Part shown: piece after piece, positions 9,990-19,381 of the stretch
Numbering within the stretch: position 1 is the first letter of the stretch
How the letters are laid out: each line of letters starts with the position of its first letter
Assembly: GCA_006386115.1 (NCBI GenBank)
Contig: VFIW01000004.1
Location: forward strand, 248,001 to 312,000
DNA from: Globisporangium splendens
Taxonomy: Eukaryota > Oomycota > Peronosporomycetes > Pythiales > Pythiaceae
Direction of reading: 5' to 3'
Length of the DNA: 64,000 bases
Notes under the pieces: generated by a model
Databases searched by the model: none
The model's input: only the letters and a program-made list of their open reading frames with translations
Told to the model about the DNA's origin: nothing
Translations under genes and position numbers: made by a program

Positions 9990-11697
9990 CATCTGCACAC
10001 CAGTGAAGCAACTCTGACCCACGTCGACACGACCCTAATCAAAGCTACGCATACAGTTCACTCCACAATGGACTGTGACGTCATGGCAACAAGAGACTTG
10101 AACGGGCAGAAGGTGTCGTCCCATGCACATCCACGTTTCACAAGAATCGTGCAACTATGGGGTGGCAACGGACGATACAATACGACCAGATCTTTCTATC
10201 GGCAACAAGTTGCAGCAACGAGGACACAAATTGGCCAAGATACTCGAGATGCAGCAGTCAACAAAGCTGTCCATACAGCAGGATCTCTGTGGCCAGGACT
10301 GCAATTAATCCAGTGGAGCGAATTACACAACATCCCAGGGATTACTGCTTATACAGCCCAGACTCTTCTCCGGTTGAAAGCCAACCGACTCTCCATGTGG
10401 AACTATGAGAAAGCTGATCTATCCTGCTCGAATCCCGAATGCTCCCAAGTTGTCCAATCTTCTGTTCAACATCTATTCTTGGAGTGTCCGAAAGCCAAAC
10501 TGGTGTGGAACTACTTTTGTGCGCTATGGGCGAAGATCGGAATCGCTCCTGGTCACGACCCCGCAATCTGGATCTTCAGTCTGGATCTACCAGATACTCC
10601 AAGGCATGCATGGACCACGATCAAGAGACACATTATCAGACACAAGTGCTCCAATGAACATCTCCAAGATCATCTCTATCCCGTCGCACACATGCTGTGG
10701 CGATATATGAGCGCGTCGCTCATACAAGCCATTTGGTGTGCGCATCTGCGACGCATGGATTCGGATCGAATCGAATCGACTGCTGAGATGGCGATCATGA
10801 TAACCAGATTAGAGGCAGGAATGCGAAACCTCACACGACTCGCTGAAGCGCAAGCTGGAGACTCTGATGGTCACACGGTTGCGGCAGTTCTCAAGGCATA
10901 TGTCGACTGCTTTCTCAGCCAAACCGACACCATCCCCTTGACTCCAAATGATACTCGCAGCGTTTACCTGTTGTTTTTCGATGGTGGATCACGCGGCAAT
11001 CCAGGACCAGGAGGGACTGGATCCATTATCGTGCGTGTCCACAAGGACTCGCACACATCCAGTTTAATTTGGGTCGCGAGCATGGCGTATAGCAGGAAGG
11101 ACACGACCAACAACTTTGCCGAGTACTGGGGTCTCATACATGGACTCCGAGAAGCCCAACGCAGTCACTTCGAACCGTTGTACGTGATTGGAGACAGCGC
11201 ACTGATTACCTCCCAACAGCGAATGCATCGGTCCCCTCGACAGCACCGATTGGCACGTTTATACCAGACAAGTCGACGACTCGCGGATTGCATCGACATC
11301 CGAGGATGGTACCATCACTACCGTGCCTTCAACAAGACGGCGGACTCAGCCGCCAACCTAGCCATGGACACCAGAACCTCAACGCAGGTTCACTTCCCAA
11401 CTCATCGAGCTGCTTTCAACAATCTCACCCAGGATCTTGACAACGACGTCATGCATTGGCTTATGCGAAGTTCGGAAGACCCAAGCTCATTGGACAACAC
11501 AAGGCAGCCTCACATAGGACCAAGAGAACATGCCATCCTGGTCAAAGATTATTTAGCATTCAGAAATGATCTAGTGCAATCTGCGCTATAGACACATTTA
11601 CACTCCTAGATGAAATTCGTAATGAAGATTAGTTAGGAGAATGGATATTGTAGGTCACGACGATGAACCTAAATATACCTCACCTTATAAAGATAAA
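9990..11697 (+). mobile_element. Non-LTR retrotransposon (LINE), 5'-truncated copy 2
   Basis: A 1.7-kb insertion in the same orientation as the GST pseudogene. It starts at the point corresponding to about position 3592 of copy 1, so it is more severely truncated. It contains the zf-RVT module and a complete RNase H domain in one open frame ending at 11591, then a 3' UTR and the same terminus as copy 1 (CTTATAAAGATAAA). Domain residues agree with copy 1, e.g. FFDGGSRGNPGPGG, NNFAEYWGL, VIGDSAL and TADSAAN. The 593-codon frame that begins at 9810 in the GST sequence and enters the LINE is accidental, since it is not the GST reading frame. Confidence 0.93.
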
Positions 11698-11711
11698 ACT
11701 TCCGGTGCTGG
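11698..11711. repeat. Target-site duplication, 3' side of LINE copy 2
   Basis: Second copy of ACTTCCGGTGCTGG directly after the GATAAA tail. The GST reading frame resumes within it. Confidence 0.95.
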
Positions 11712-12559
11712 AAGTGGATGGTGACGTGATCGCGCAGTCTCTCGCGATTCTCCGTTATGCCGGCACTCTCTCGGGTCTGTACCCGACGAACGACCCGGTG
11801 CTAGCATTCAAGATCGACGAGTTGTTTTGCTTGATCGATGAGCTGCACAATGTCTGGGGTCCGTCGTTCCGTGAGAAGGATGCGGAGAAGCAACTGTCGA
11901 TGCGCAAGGTGCTGGCGGAGGAGACGATTCCCAAGTTTTTGGGTCACTTGAGCAAGCGTGTGGGTGAGGCTGCGAGCGAGGGTCCGTATGCTACTGGTGC
12001 GACGTTCACGGTGGCGGATCTGGCGATCTCGTCGTTGTTGAATGGTCTTGCGAGTGGCCATATGGTGGGTGTGCCTGTGACGGTTGTGGATCCGTTCCCG
12101 CACTTGCTCAAGGTGAACGATCAGGTGCACGCGCACCCGAAGGTGATCGAGTGGTACGAGACCCGCGCTGGCAATCGAAGCTACGTTTAAGGAGTTAAAT
12201 CTACTTGCTACTAGCGTTTTGTTTTTTTGATGCGCCAGTATCTAAATTACACCTTGTTTAGCGTTTAGCTGAGCATGTAGACTTTGTGTAGCCTATGGCG
12301 ACCTAGGAATCAAGTGGTTTCGCACTGTAGAAAACGCGTGAATGTGCAAACGTTCGAGATCGGGTTTCCTTAACCCGCTGATGGAGGAAACGAGGAAGCG
12401 TGAAGCACACTGACAGCCGAGATTGACGGAAGAACACGCATCCCCAGACACGCTTAGTAGATGTGGGTCCTATCGCTGGTGGCCACAACGGATCCGTTTC
12501 TCCCACCGGCGAGTACTGCGTTCCACAGAATATATAAACAGTTTTGGCGATCGGCTCAA

Positions 12560-12775
12560 GACTCAAACTCCATTACTGCTACTTCGCCGTGGCCGCGTCA
12601 TGGCATTCTACATTGGCGGCGTGCCGTTCGTCGACGAACGACTCGGCGGCTGCGAGATTAGCGTCAACAAGACACCGTTCCCAGCCGGTCAAATCCGAAT
12701 GATCCTCTTGTCGCTCTTAAGGTGAACTAAACCCTTGACAGCATCGAGGAATTCGAAGACAAATTTTCCTTCAGG
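12560..12775 (+). pseudogene. Old 5' relic of a GST gene
   Basis: The stretch AAGACTCAAACTCCA through the sequence encoding the IGGVPFVDERL region matches the first about 60 codons of copies B and C, with small deletions that shift the frame. The conserved piece GCGGCGTGCCGTTCGTCGAC lies at 12617-12636. A more decayed piece around 12715-12760 matches the segment encoding ALKIDEILNGIEEL. The rest of the gene cannot be followed. This is the oldest visible member of the cluster. Confidence 0.7.
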
Positions 12776-14345
12776 TACTAATCCTGCGAGGTAAAAGCAA
12801 ATGGCTTGGATCTTTTGCGAACGAGATGCTTCGTTCACTTGGCCTCAACGGCGGGACATTCACAGATTTCACAAAGTACAACTTGCAGTTGAAGTCACCC
12901 AACAGCCAGGGTCAGTTGTATTTCGGCCAATCGGCGAGTGGGCAAACAGTGATGATGTAAAAGGTGCTCCAGAGAATGAAGGTCGTTTCGATGGTCGTGC
13001 ACAAAGTACGCGTGCATGTGGAAGTGTTCTCGAACTTAGCAGAGAGAAAGAAAGAAAGCGAGTCGTTCTCATCCCAGTTCCCCTTGGCACCTCATTCACG
13101 CCTCTATGTTCCACGCGAAGACGCTAAGGAGAATTGCTGTCGTTAGCTCGAAGAGCATCGCCGCTCCCATCGCCAATAGAGCCTATGTTGGCCAATTGCT
13201 GTGACGCAATTTAAAAATTGTGAGAGAAAAGCTCGTACCCGCACTGTCCTCTCTCATGAAGCGCCAACTTGCTCACCAACCCTTCTAGTACACGCATCCA
13301 CATCAACTTCTCTTCTTGAACGACAACCTGATGCGTCAACAGACTGCGTTGCGTCATCTGAAGACACTCGTTTACATTATGTAATCACTGTTGGCAGTGG
13401 TGCCGTCGGAAGTGATAGCATCTCATCTTCCGTCGACACTTCTCCTAGATGCTGAGTAGGTCTGGCCAACAGAGCTTGACATTTGACACAAAGATACCTC
13501 CAGCAACGATGAAGTAACTGACCTCAAGGACCCCACTTGTTTTCTTAGAAGAGGGCTCGATTCACATAACCGCAATAACCTTAGTTTCTCGACTGCCTAC
13601 GACTCGGTAGATAACTCAGCGACCGCACTTTCATCTCGGCTGTTCCATATTGATCCAGGACGATCTCGTTTTGACGTACAGCTGGCTAACAAGTAGAGCA
13701 TAAAGTGGACCCATTTCAGTCCAATCGCATGATCACGCAATTGCGCTCCAGAGAGTGAAGGTCGATTCGGATGGACAACTCGTGGAATTTTGTTGTAGTC
13801 TCGACCGCCGGACAACCGAGACGGTTTAAAGAAAAGCAATAGAAGAAGAACTAGAGCATAGACAGAAGAAACGAAGAACACGCTGAGGATGCTAACGGAG
13901 TGAGGTCCCAACAACACACGAGATTCGTCGAAGACAACCGAAACACCAAGACGACGAAAACCAAACTCCGCGAGTCCATACGGATGCGACCTAGGTGGAG
14001 TTCTTTCTGCCTGAGCAGAGCAAATCTGGAACTCATTGCGGACTTTAAGGAACATAGCAAAAACGGAGACTCCTCGCATTCGTGCTGTACTGTCCGCCGA
14101 CGCAATCGTCCGTGAAACAGTAGCTCAAACAGATGTGATGAGGATCGAATATGGCAGCCACTGATCACGACAACAAAGGCGCGGTGATTCGGTAATCACT
14201 TTGAAGGAGATTTGTCTACTGAGTTATAGCAAAAGCGACGATCTCATACCATTTGGTTGGCTCGCAACGAAGCAGCGGATGCGGACGGTTGTCTAAGCAT
14301 CTTCCGCGCTTGTGCGGTTGCGAAAGAGGCGCTCCCGATCCCGCC
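12776..14345. other. Intergenic within the GST cluster, decayed duplications
   Basis: About 1.6 kb with no supportable gene. Short motifs recur, e.g. a CCAGAGA(G/A)TGAAGGTCG element at about 12970 and 13747, with a related CACAGAGTGAAGGTCG near 16287. The last 200 bp resemble the region upstream of copy C (GTAATCACTT..GAAGGAGA). The stretch therefore looks like promoter and spacer DNA duplicated along with earlier GST copies. Confidence 0.5.
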
Positions 14346-14361
14346 TCTCACTTTCCAATTC
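14346..14361 (+). promoter_or_regulatory. Oomycete Inr/FPR-like start element of GST copy B
   Basis: TCTCACTTTCCAATTC matches the oomycete core-promoter consensus (GCTCATTYYNCAWTTT) at 13 of 16 positions and sits 14 nt before the ATG of copy B. The equivalent position of copy C has a 14/16 match. Confidence 0.5.
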
Positions 14362-14375
14362 TCGTCATTCGAACC

Positions 14376-15635
14376 ATGAGCAGCTACCCGAAACTCAAGC
14401 TCACCTACTTCCACTTCGAGGCCCGCGCCGCAGCCACGCGCCTCGCGTTCTACATCGGCGGCGTGCCGTTCGTCGACGAGCGCCTCGACCGCGACACGTT
14501 CATCGCCAACAAGGCGACGTACCCGTTCGGCCAGATCCCGGTGTTGGAGGTGGATGGACACGTGTTTGCGCAGTCGCAGGCGATGCTGCGCTACGCTGGT
14601 CGCTTGGCCAAGTTGTACCCGATCAACGACCCGCTCGCGGCGCTCAAGATCGATGAGATCCTGAACGGCATCGAAGAGCTCAGCGAGAAGATGGGACCTG
14701 CGTTCCGGGAACAAGACCCGGAGAAGAAGAAGCAAATGCGTTTGGATCTCGCGAACGACACGATCCCGCGATACTTGAGCATCATCGAGTCGCGCTTGAA
14801 GACCCATGCGAAGTACGCTGTGCTGCAGACCAAGGACGTGCACATCAGTGACATCGCGATGTACACTTGGATCAAGAGTCTGCGCGCGGGTTACATTGAC
14901 CACATCCCTGTGACTGTCGCCGATGGGTACCCACTGATCGAAGCCTTGTTCCAAAAGGTGTCCACTCACCCGAAGGTCGTGGAGTGGTATGCCATCCAGC
15001 ACACTGTGCCGAAGCTCAAGCTCACGTACTTCCCTCGTCCTGGTCGCGGTGAGCCTATCCGCCTTGCGTTGCACATCGGTGGCATCCCATTCGAGGATGA
15101 GCGCATCACGCCTGAAGAGCTCGCTGTGCGCAAACCATCTTTGCCATTCAACCAACTTCCGGTGCTGGAAGTGGATGGTGACGTGATCGCGCAGTCTCTC
15201 GCGATTCTCCGTTATGCCGGCACTCTCTCGGGTCTGTACCCGACGAACGACCCGGTGCTAGCATTCAAGATCGACGAGTTGTTTTGCTTGATCGATGAGC
15301 TGCACAATGTCTGGGGTCCGTCGTTCCGTGAGAAGGATGCGGAGAAGCAACTATCGATGCGCAAGGTGCTGGCGGAGGAGACGATTCCCAAGTTTTTGGG
15401 TCACTTGAGCAAGCGTGTGGGTGAGGCTGCGAGCGAGGGTCCGTATGCTACTGGTGCGACGTTCACGGTGGCGGATCTGGCGATCTCGTCGTTGTTGAAT
15501 GGTCTTGCGAGTGGCCATATGGTGGGTGTGCCTGTGACGGTTGTGGATCCGTTCCCGCACTTGCTCAAGGTGCGCGATCAGGTGCACGCGCACCCGAAGG
15601 TGATCGAGTGGTATGAGACTCACCCTGGCCATTAA
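14376..15635 (+). CDS. Two-domain glutathione S-transferase, copy B
   Basis: A 419-aa intronless gene. ATG 14376 (MSSYPKLKLTYF) is chosen because the GST fold begins there and an Inr-like element lies just upstream; the frame is open to 14253 without similarity. Domain 1 spans about residues 5-205 and domain 2 about 210-415. Both have the N-terminal Tyr (LKLTYF), the IGG(V/I)PFEDER-type loop, QIPVLEVDG or QLPVLEVDG, the Q(S)xAxLRYAG helix and the DLAI capping motif in the C-half. It is nearly identical to copy D (18122-19381, opposite strand) within the coding region only, and to the GST pseudogene over most of its length. The likely role is cytosolic glutathione conjugation. The C-terminus (THPGH) differs slightly from D (THADH). 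Confidence 0.93.
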   Translation: MSSYPKLKLTYFHFEARAAATRLAFYIGGVPFVDERLDRDTFIANKATYPFGQIPVLEVDGHVFAQSQAMLRYAGRLAKLYPINDPLAALKIDEILNGIEELSEKMGPAFREQDPEKKKQMRLDLANDTIPRYLSIIESRLKTHAKYAVLQTKDVHISDIAMYTWIKSLRAGYIDHIPVTVADGYPLIEALFQKVSTHPKVVEWYAIQHTVPKLKLTYFPRPGRGEPIRLALHIGGIPFEDERITPEELAVRKPSLPFNQLPVLEVDGDVIAQSLAILRYAGTLSGLYPTNDPVLAFKIDELFCLIDELHNVWGPSFREKDAEKQLSMRKVLAEETIPKFLGHLSKRVGEAASEGPYATGATFTVADLAISSLLNGLASGHMVGVPVTVVDPFPHLLKVRDQVHAHPKVIEWYETHPGH

Positions 15636-16584
15636 GTCCTCATCGTGACGTGATTGATGCGACTCATGCTGGTCGTTGAGTTGCAGGCATTGCTTTGCAT
15701 ATTCTGATTGTGGGTATCGGGAGAGAGAAGGCAATTCTATATAACTTGTGATCTACATATAGTTTAAGAATTCCTGAGTCTCATTGACACTACTGAGAGT
15801 GAGGTGTTTCGGAGTTTTGACGGTGTGGCACCGATATCATTGCCGAGTAGAGCTGCGACTTGGGACATAACAACTTGATCATTTCCCCGCGATTCGTCGG
15901 TGAGTATCTTCGCACTTTTGGAGTTCACAGCCATGTTGGCGAGAAGATTATGCCATTTTGTTTTGTTCTCGTGTTGTGTGATTCCAGGAGGTCCACGCAA
16001 AGTTGGCGATGATTTGATTTACCTGATCTGCTAGTGGCTGCAACTTGGTCTGGCGTATTGAGGCGAACCCGTTCTGGGCTGCGATCATCATTTGACTGCC
16101 TCTGAAGACTTCCATCGTGACTTCATAAAGCTGCAGGTAGTGTGCACTGTGTGCCAGACCATCTTTCGCACTCGGTGCCATTCTGATTGTGGACATCGTT
16201 TCCATTTTCTCAAGAATGAATGCAACATTTGTTTCAGTAAACACTCGGTTGGGGTTTTGTATTCCAGTAAATACAGTGAATGCATCCACAGAGTGAAGGT
16301 CGATTTATAGAATGTTCCATCGAACCGGATTCTGTGCTGTGCTGATGGCGCGATGATGACGGCCACTAAAGACGAGAATGACAGTGCGATGATCCAGTAA
16401 TCACTTGAAGGAGACCTCCACACTTCAAGTTGTTATTCTATACTTTATTGCCATCAGCACAGAACTTGCAAGCAAACGACGGTCTCATGCAGCTCGGTTG
16501 GCTGGCAGCGAATGTGGGGATGCAATCCTCTGGGCGTCTTGACACTCACGAGTTGCGATTGCAAAAGCACCACCCAACTTAGCC
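15636..16584. other. Intergenic between GST copies B and C
   Basis: About 950 bp. Minus-strand frames at 15764-16289 are open for 80-110 codons but show no recognisable domain. The 250 bp before copy C resemble the upstream region of copy B (GTAATCACTTGAAGGAGA at about 16399), so the promoters were duplicated with the genes. No gene is called. Confidence 0.5.
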
Positions 16585-16600
16585 TCTCATTTTCCAATTG
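16585..16600 (+). promoter_or_regulatory. Oomycete Inr/FPR-like start element of GST copy C
   Basis: TCTCATTTTCCAATTG matches the GCTCATTYYNCAWTTT consensus at 14 of 16 positions, 14 nt upstream of ATG 16615. Its placement is the same as in copy B. Confidence 0.55.
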
Positions 16601-16614
16601 CCTCCGTTCCAGTT

Positions 16615-17868
16615 ATGAGCTGCTACCCAACACTCAAACTCACCTACTTCGCTGCCGCTGGCCGCGCTGAAGCCTTGCGCTTGGTGTTCCACATCGGCGG
16701 TGTGCCCTTCATCGATGAACGCTTGAGCTGGGACACTTTCCAGTCTGCCAGGGCTACGTTCCCGTTTGGCCAGGTTCCGGTGTTGGAAGTGGATGGGCAA
16801 GTGCTCGCGCAATCGCAAGCGATTATGCGCTACGCTGGACGCTTGGCCAAGCTGTACCCGACGAATGATCCACTCGCGGCGCTCAAGATCGACGAAATCG
16901 TGAATGGAATCGATGAGCTCCAGGACAAGATGGGTCCGGCATTCTTTGAAAAGGATGCCGAGAAGAAGAAGCAAATGCGCTTGGAGCTCGCGAACGACAC
17001 GATCCCGCGATACTTGAAGAACATTGAAGCGCGCCTCGACACGCTCAAGAAGTACGCCGTGCTCCAGACCAAGGACGTGCTCATGCACGACGTTATGATT
17101 TACACGTTGGTCAAGAGTTTGCGCGCGGGTTACATTGACCACATCCCTGTGACTGTCGCCGATGGGTACCCGCTGATCGAAGCCTCGTTCCAAAAGGTGT
17201 CCACTCACCCGAAGGTCGTGGAGTGGTATGCCATCCAGCACACTGTGCCGAAGCTCAAGCTCACGTACTTCCCTGGTCCTGGTCGGGGTGAACCAATTCG
17301 CTTGGCATTGCACATCGGTGGCATCCCATTCGAAGATGAGCGCATCACCTCCGAAGAGCTCGCTGTGCGCAAACCATCTTTGCCATTCAACCAACTTCCA
17401 GTGTTGGAAGTAGACGGTGACATCATTTCGCAATCGCTCGCCATCCTTCGCTACGCGGGCACTCTCTCGGGTCTGTACCCGACGAACGACCCGGTGCTGG
17501 CATTCAAGATCGACGAGTTGTTTTGCTTGATCGACGAGCTGCACAACATCGCAGGTTCGTCGTCCCAGGTGAAGGATGCGGAGAAGCAACTGTCGATGCG
17601 CAAGGTGCTGGCGGAGGAGACGATTCCCAAGTTTTTGGGTCACTTGAGCAAGCGTGTGGGTGAGGCTGCGAGCGAGGGTCCGTATGCTACTGGTGCGACG
17701 TTCACGGTGGCGGATCTGGCGATCTCGTCGTTGGTGCTTTTTCTTGCGAGTGGTCGCATGACGGGCGTGCCTGTGACGGTTGTGGATCCGTTCCCGCACT
17801 TGCTCAAGGTGCGCGACCAGGTGCACGCGCATCCAAAGGTGGTCGAGTGGTATGAGACCCACGCGTAG
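16615..17868 (+). CDS. Two-domain glutathione S-transferase, copy C
   Basis: A 417-aa intronless gene with two fused GST modules, starting MSCYPTLKLTYF. Domain 1 differs clearly from copies B and D (AAAGRAEALRLVFHIGG, LSWDTFQSARATF). From about residue 155 the DNA becomes nearly identical to B and D in patches: the linker and the start of domain 2, then most of the C-half of domain 2. More divergent stretches lie between them, e.g. HNIAGSSSQVKD and SSLVLFLASGRM. This patchwork is the signature of repeated gene conversion. It sits between the inverted copies B and D. The function is predicted to be glutathione conjugation as for its neighbours. Confidence 0.93.
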   Translation: MSCYPTLKLTYFAAAGRAEALRLVFHIGGVPFIDERLSWDTFQSARATFPFGQVPVLEVDGQVLAQSQAIMRYAGRLAKLYPTNDPLAALKIDEIVNGIDELQDKMGPAFFEKDAEKKKQMRLELANDTIPRYLKNIEARLDTLKKYAVLQTKDVLMHDVMIYTLVKSLRAGYIDHIPVTVADGYPLIEASFQKVSTHPKVVEWYAIQHTVPKLKLTYFPGPGRGEPIRLALHIGGIPFEDERITSEELAVRKPSLPFNQLPVLEVDGDIISQSLAILRYAGTLSGLYPTNDPVLAFKIDELFCLIDELHNIAGSSSQVKDAEKQLSMRKVLAEETIPKFLGHLSKRVGEAASEGPYATGATFTVADLAISSLVLFLASGRMTGVPVTVVDPFPHLLKVRDQVHAHPKVVEWYETHA

Positions 17869-18121
17869 TTGTAGCTTGTTGGTGAGACTCACGCTGACCA
17901 TTATTCTATATCCGCGCGTACCGTTCGTACATAGTCGCAGCTTTGAATTCATTGTCTGGTTGTGAATATCAATTCTATCTTCCTCAAGTAGCATTTATTT
18001 CAATCCAGGTATGCACAATCACGATGCAAACTAACCGCTGTGGTCCCTTAGCTGGGCTCTATTAGAAAATGGGAATATATTCACAATCACGAAATTGATG
18101 GCAGCAGCTTACGACTACGAC

Positions 18122-19381
18122 TTAGTGGTCAGCGTGTGTCTCGTACCACTCGATCACCTTCGGGTGCGCGTGCACCTGATCGCGCACCTTGAGCAAGTGC
18201 GGGAACGGATCCACAACCGTCACAGGCACACCCACCATATGGCCACTCGCAAGACCATTCAACAACGACGAGATCGCCAGATCCGCCACCGTGAACGTCG
18301 CACCAGTAGCATACGGACCCTCGCTCGCAGCCTCACCCACACGCTTGCTCAAGTGACCCAAAAACTTGGGAATCGTCTCCTCCGCCAGCACCTTGCGCAT
18401 CGACAGTTGCTTCTCCGCATCCTTCTCACGGAACGACGGACCCCAGACATTGTGCAGCTCATCGATCAAGCAAAACAACTCGTCGATCTTGAATGCTAGC
18501 ACCGGGTCGTTCGTCGGGTACAGACCCGAGAGAGTGCCGGCATAACGGAGAATCGCGAGAGACTGCGCGATCACGTCACCATCCACTTCCAGCACCGGAA
18601 GTTGGTTGAATGGCAAAGATGGTTTGCGCACAGCGAGCTCTTCAGGCGTGATGCGCTCATCCTCGAATGGGATGCCACCGATGTGCAACGCAAGGCGGAT
18701 AGGCTCACCGCGACCAGGACGAGGGAAGTACGTGAGCTTGAGCTTCGGCACAGTGTGCTGGATGGCATACCACTCCACGACCTTCGGGTGAGTGGACACC
18801 TTTTGGAACGAGGCTTCGATCAGTGGGTACCCATCGGCGACAGTCACAGGGATGTGGTCAATGTAACCCGCGCGCAGACTCTTGATCCAAGTGTACATCG
18901 CGATGTCACTGATGTGCACGTCCTTGGTCTGCAGCACAGCGTACTTCGCATGGGTCTTCAAGCGCGACTCGATGATGCTCAAGTATCGCGGGATCGTGTC
19001 GTTCGCGAGATCCAAACGCATTTGCTTCTTCTTCTCCGGGTCTTGTTCCCGGAACGCAGGTCCCATCTTCTCGCTGAGCTCTTCGATGCCGTTCAGGATC
19101 TCATCGATCTTGAGCGCCGCGAGCGGGTCGTTGATCGGGTACAACTTGGCCAAGCGACCAGCGTAGCGCAGCATCGCCTGCGACTGCGCAAACACGTGTC
19201 CATCCACCTCCAACACCGGGATCTGGCCGAACGGGTACGTCGCCTTGTTGGCGATGAACGTGTCGCGGTCGAGACGCTCGTCGACGAACGGCACGCCGCC
19301 GATGTAGAACGCGAGGCGCGTGGCTGCGGCGCGGGCCTCGAAGTGGAAGTAGGTGAGCTTGAGTTTCGGGTAGCTGCTCAT
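18122..19381 (-). CDS. Two-domain glutathione S-transferase, copy D
   Basis: A 419-aa intronless gene on the minus strand, start ATG 19381 (MSSYPKLKLTYF); the frame is open upstream to 19549 without similarity. The protein is almost identical to copy B (differences include Leu-to-Ser in LIEA(L/S)FQ and the C-terminal THADH). Similarity to B ends at the ATG and close to the stop codon: the flanks are unrelated. It is divergently arranged with the RabGGTase beta gene (450 bp between starts). Same two-module architecture and predicted activity as B. Confidence 0.93.
   Translation of the reverse strand: MSSYPKLKLTYFHFEARAAATRLAFYIGGVPFVDERLDRDTFIANKATYPFGQIPVLEVDGHVFAQSQAMLRYAGRLAKLYPINDPLAALKIDEILNGIEELSEKMGPAFREQDPEKKKQMRLDLANDTIPRYLSIIESRLKTHAKYAVLQTKDVHISDIAMYTWIKSLRAGYIDHIPVTVADGYPLIEASFQKVSTHPKVVEWYAIQHTVPKLKLTYFPRPGRGEPIRLALHIGGIPFEDERITPEELAVRKPSLPFNQLPVLEVDGDVIAQSLAILRYAGTLSGLYPTNDPVLAFKIDELFCLIDELHNVWGPSFREKDAEKQLSMRKVLAEETIPKFLGHLSKRVGEAASEGPYATGATFTVADLAISSLLNGLASGHMVGVPVTVVDPFPHLLKVRDQVHAHPKVIEWYETHADH

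Larger units (their letters stand above)
9408..12190 (+). pseudogene. Two-domain GST pseudogene split by a LINE insertion
   Basis: GST coding sequence lies at about 9408-9989 and resumes at 11712-12190. The N-terminal half of domain 1 is gone: a short remnant (9420-9470) joins directly to the helical part through a deletion. An in-frame TAG lies at 9505-9507. From about 9540 onward the DNA is almost identical to copy B (one difference is a Gly-to-Asp change near 9865), while the part before it is closer to copy C. A LINE (9990-11697) interrupts domain 2 within its PVLEVDG segment, with a 14-bp duplication of the target. The 3' part stays open and stops at 12190 with a different C-terminal end. 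It cannot make a functional transferase. The near-identity to copy B means either a very recent duplication or recent gene conversion. Confidence 0.9.

Noticed and set aside
9810..11591. A 593-codon frame joining GST sequence to the LINE RNase H domain, a possible fusion gene.
   Set aside because: The GST part is read in the wrong frame (no GST residues appear), so the join is accidental.
13260..13400. A leucine/glutamine-containing frame (LNDNLMRQQTALRHL) reminiscent of a bZIP or coiled-coil fragment.
   Set aside because: Too short and isolated, stops close by on both sides; may be a relic but not supportable.
14244..15155. A 303-codon arginine-rich open frame antisense to GST copy B, and its mirror at 18602-19432 antisense to copy D.
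   Set aside because: Both are produced by the strong codon bias of the GST genes (third-position G/C) and repeat with every copy; no start context, domain or independent conservation.
15764..16289. Minus-strand frames of 78-113 codons between GST copies B and C, perhaps a transposon relic.
   Set aside because: No transposase, integrase or RT motif, no terminal repeats and no target duplication found.
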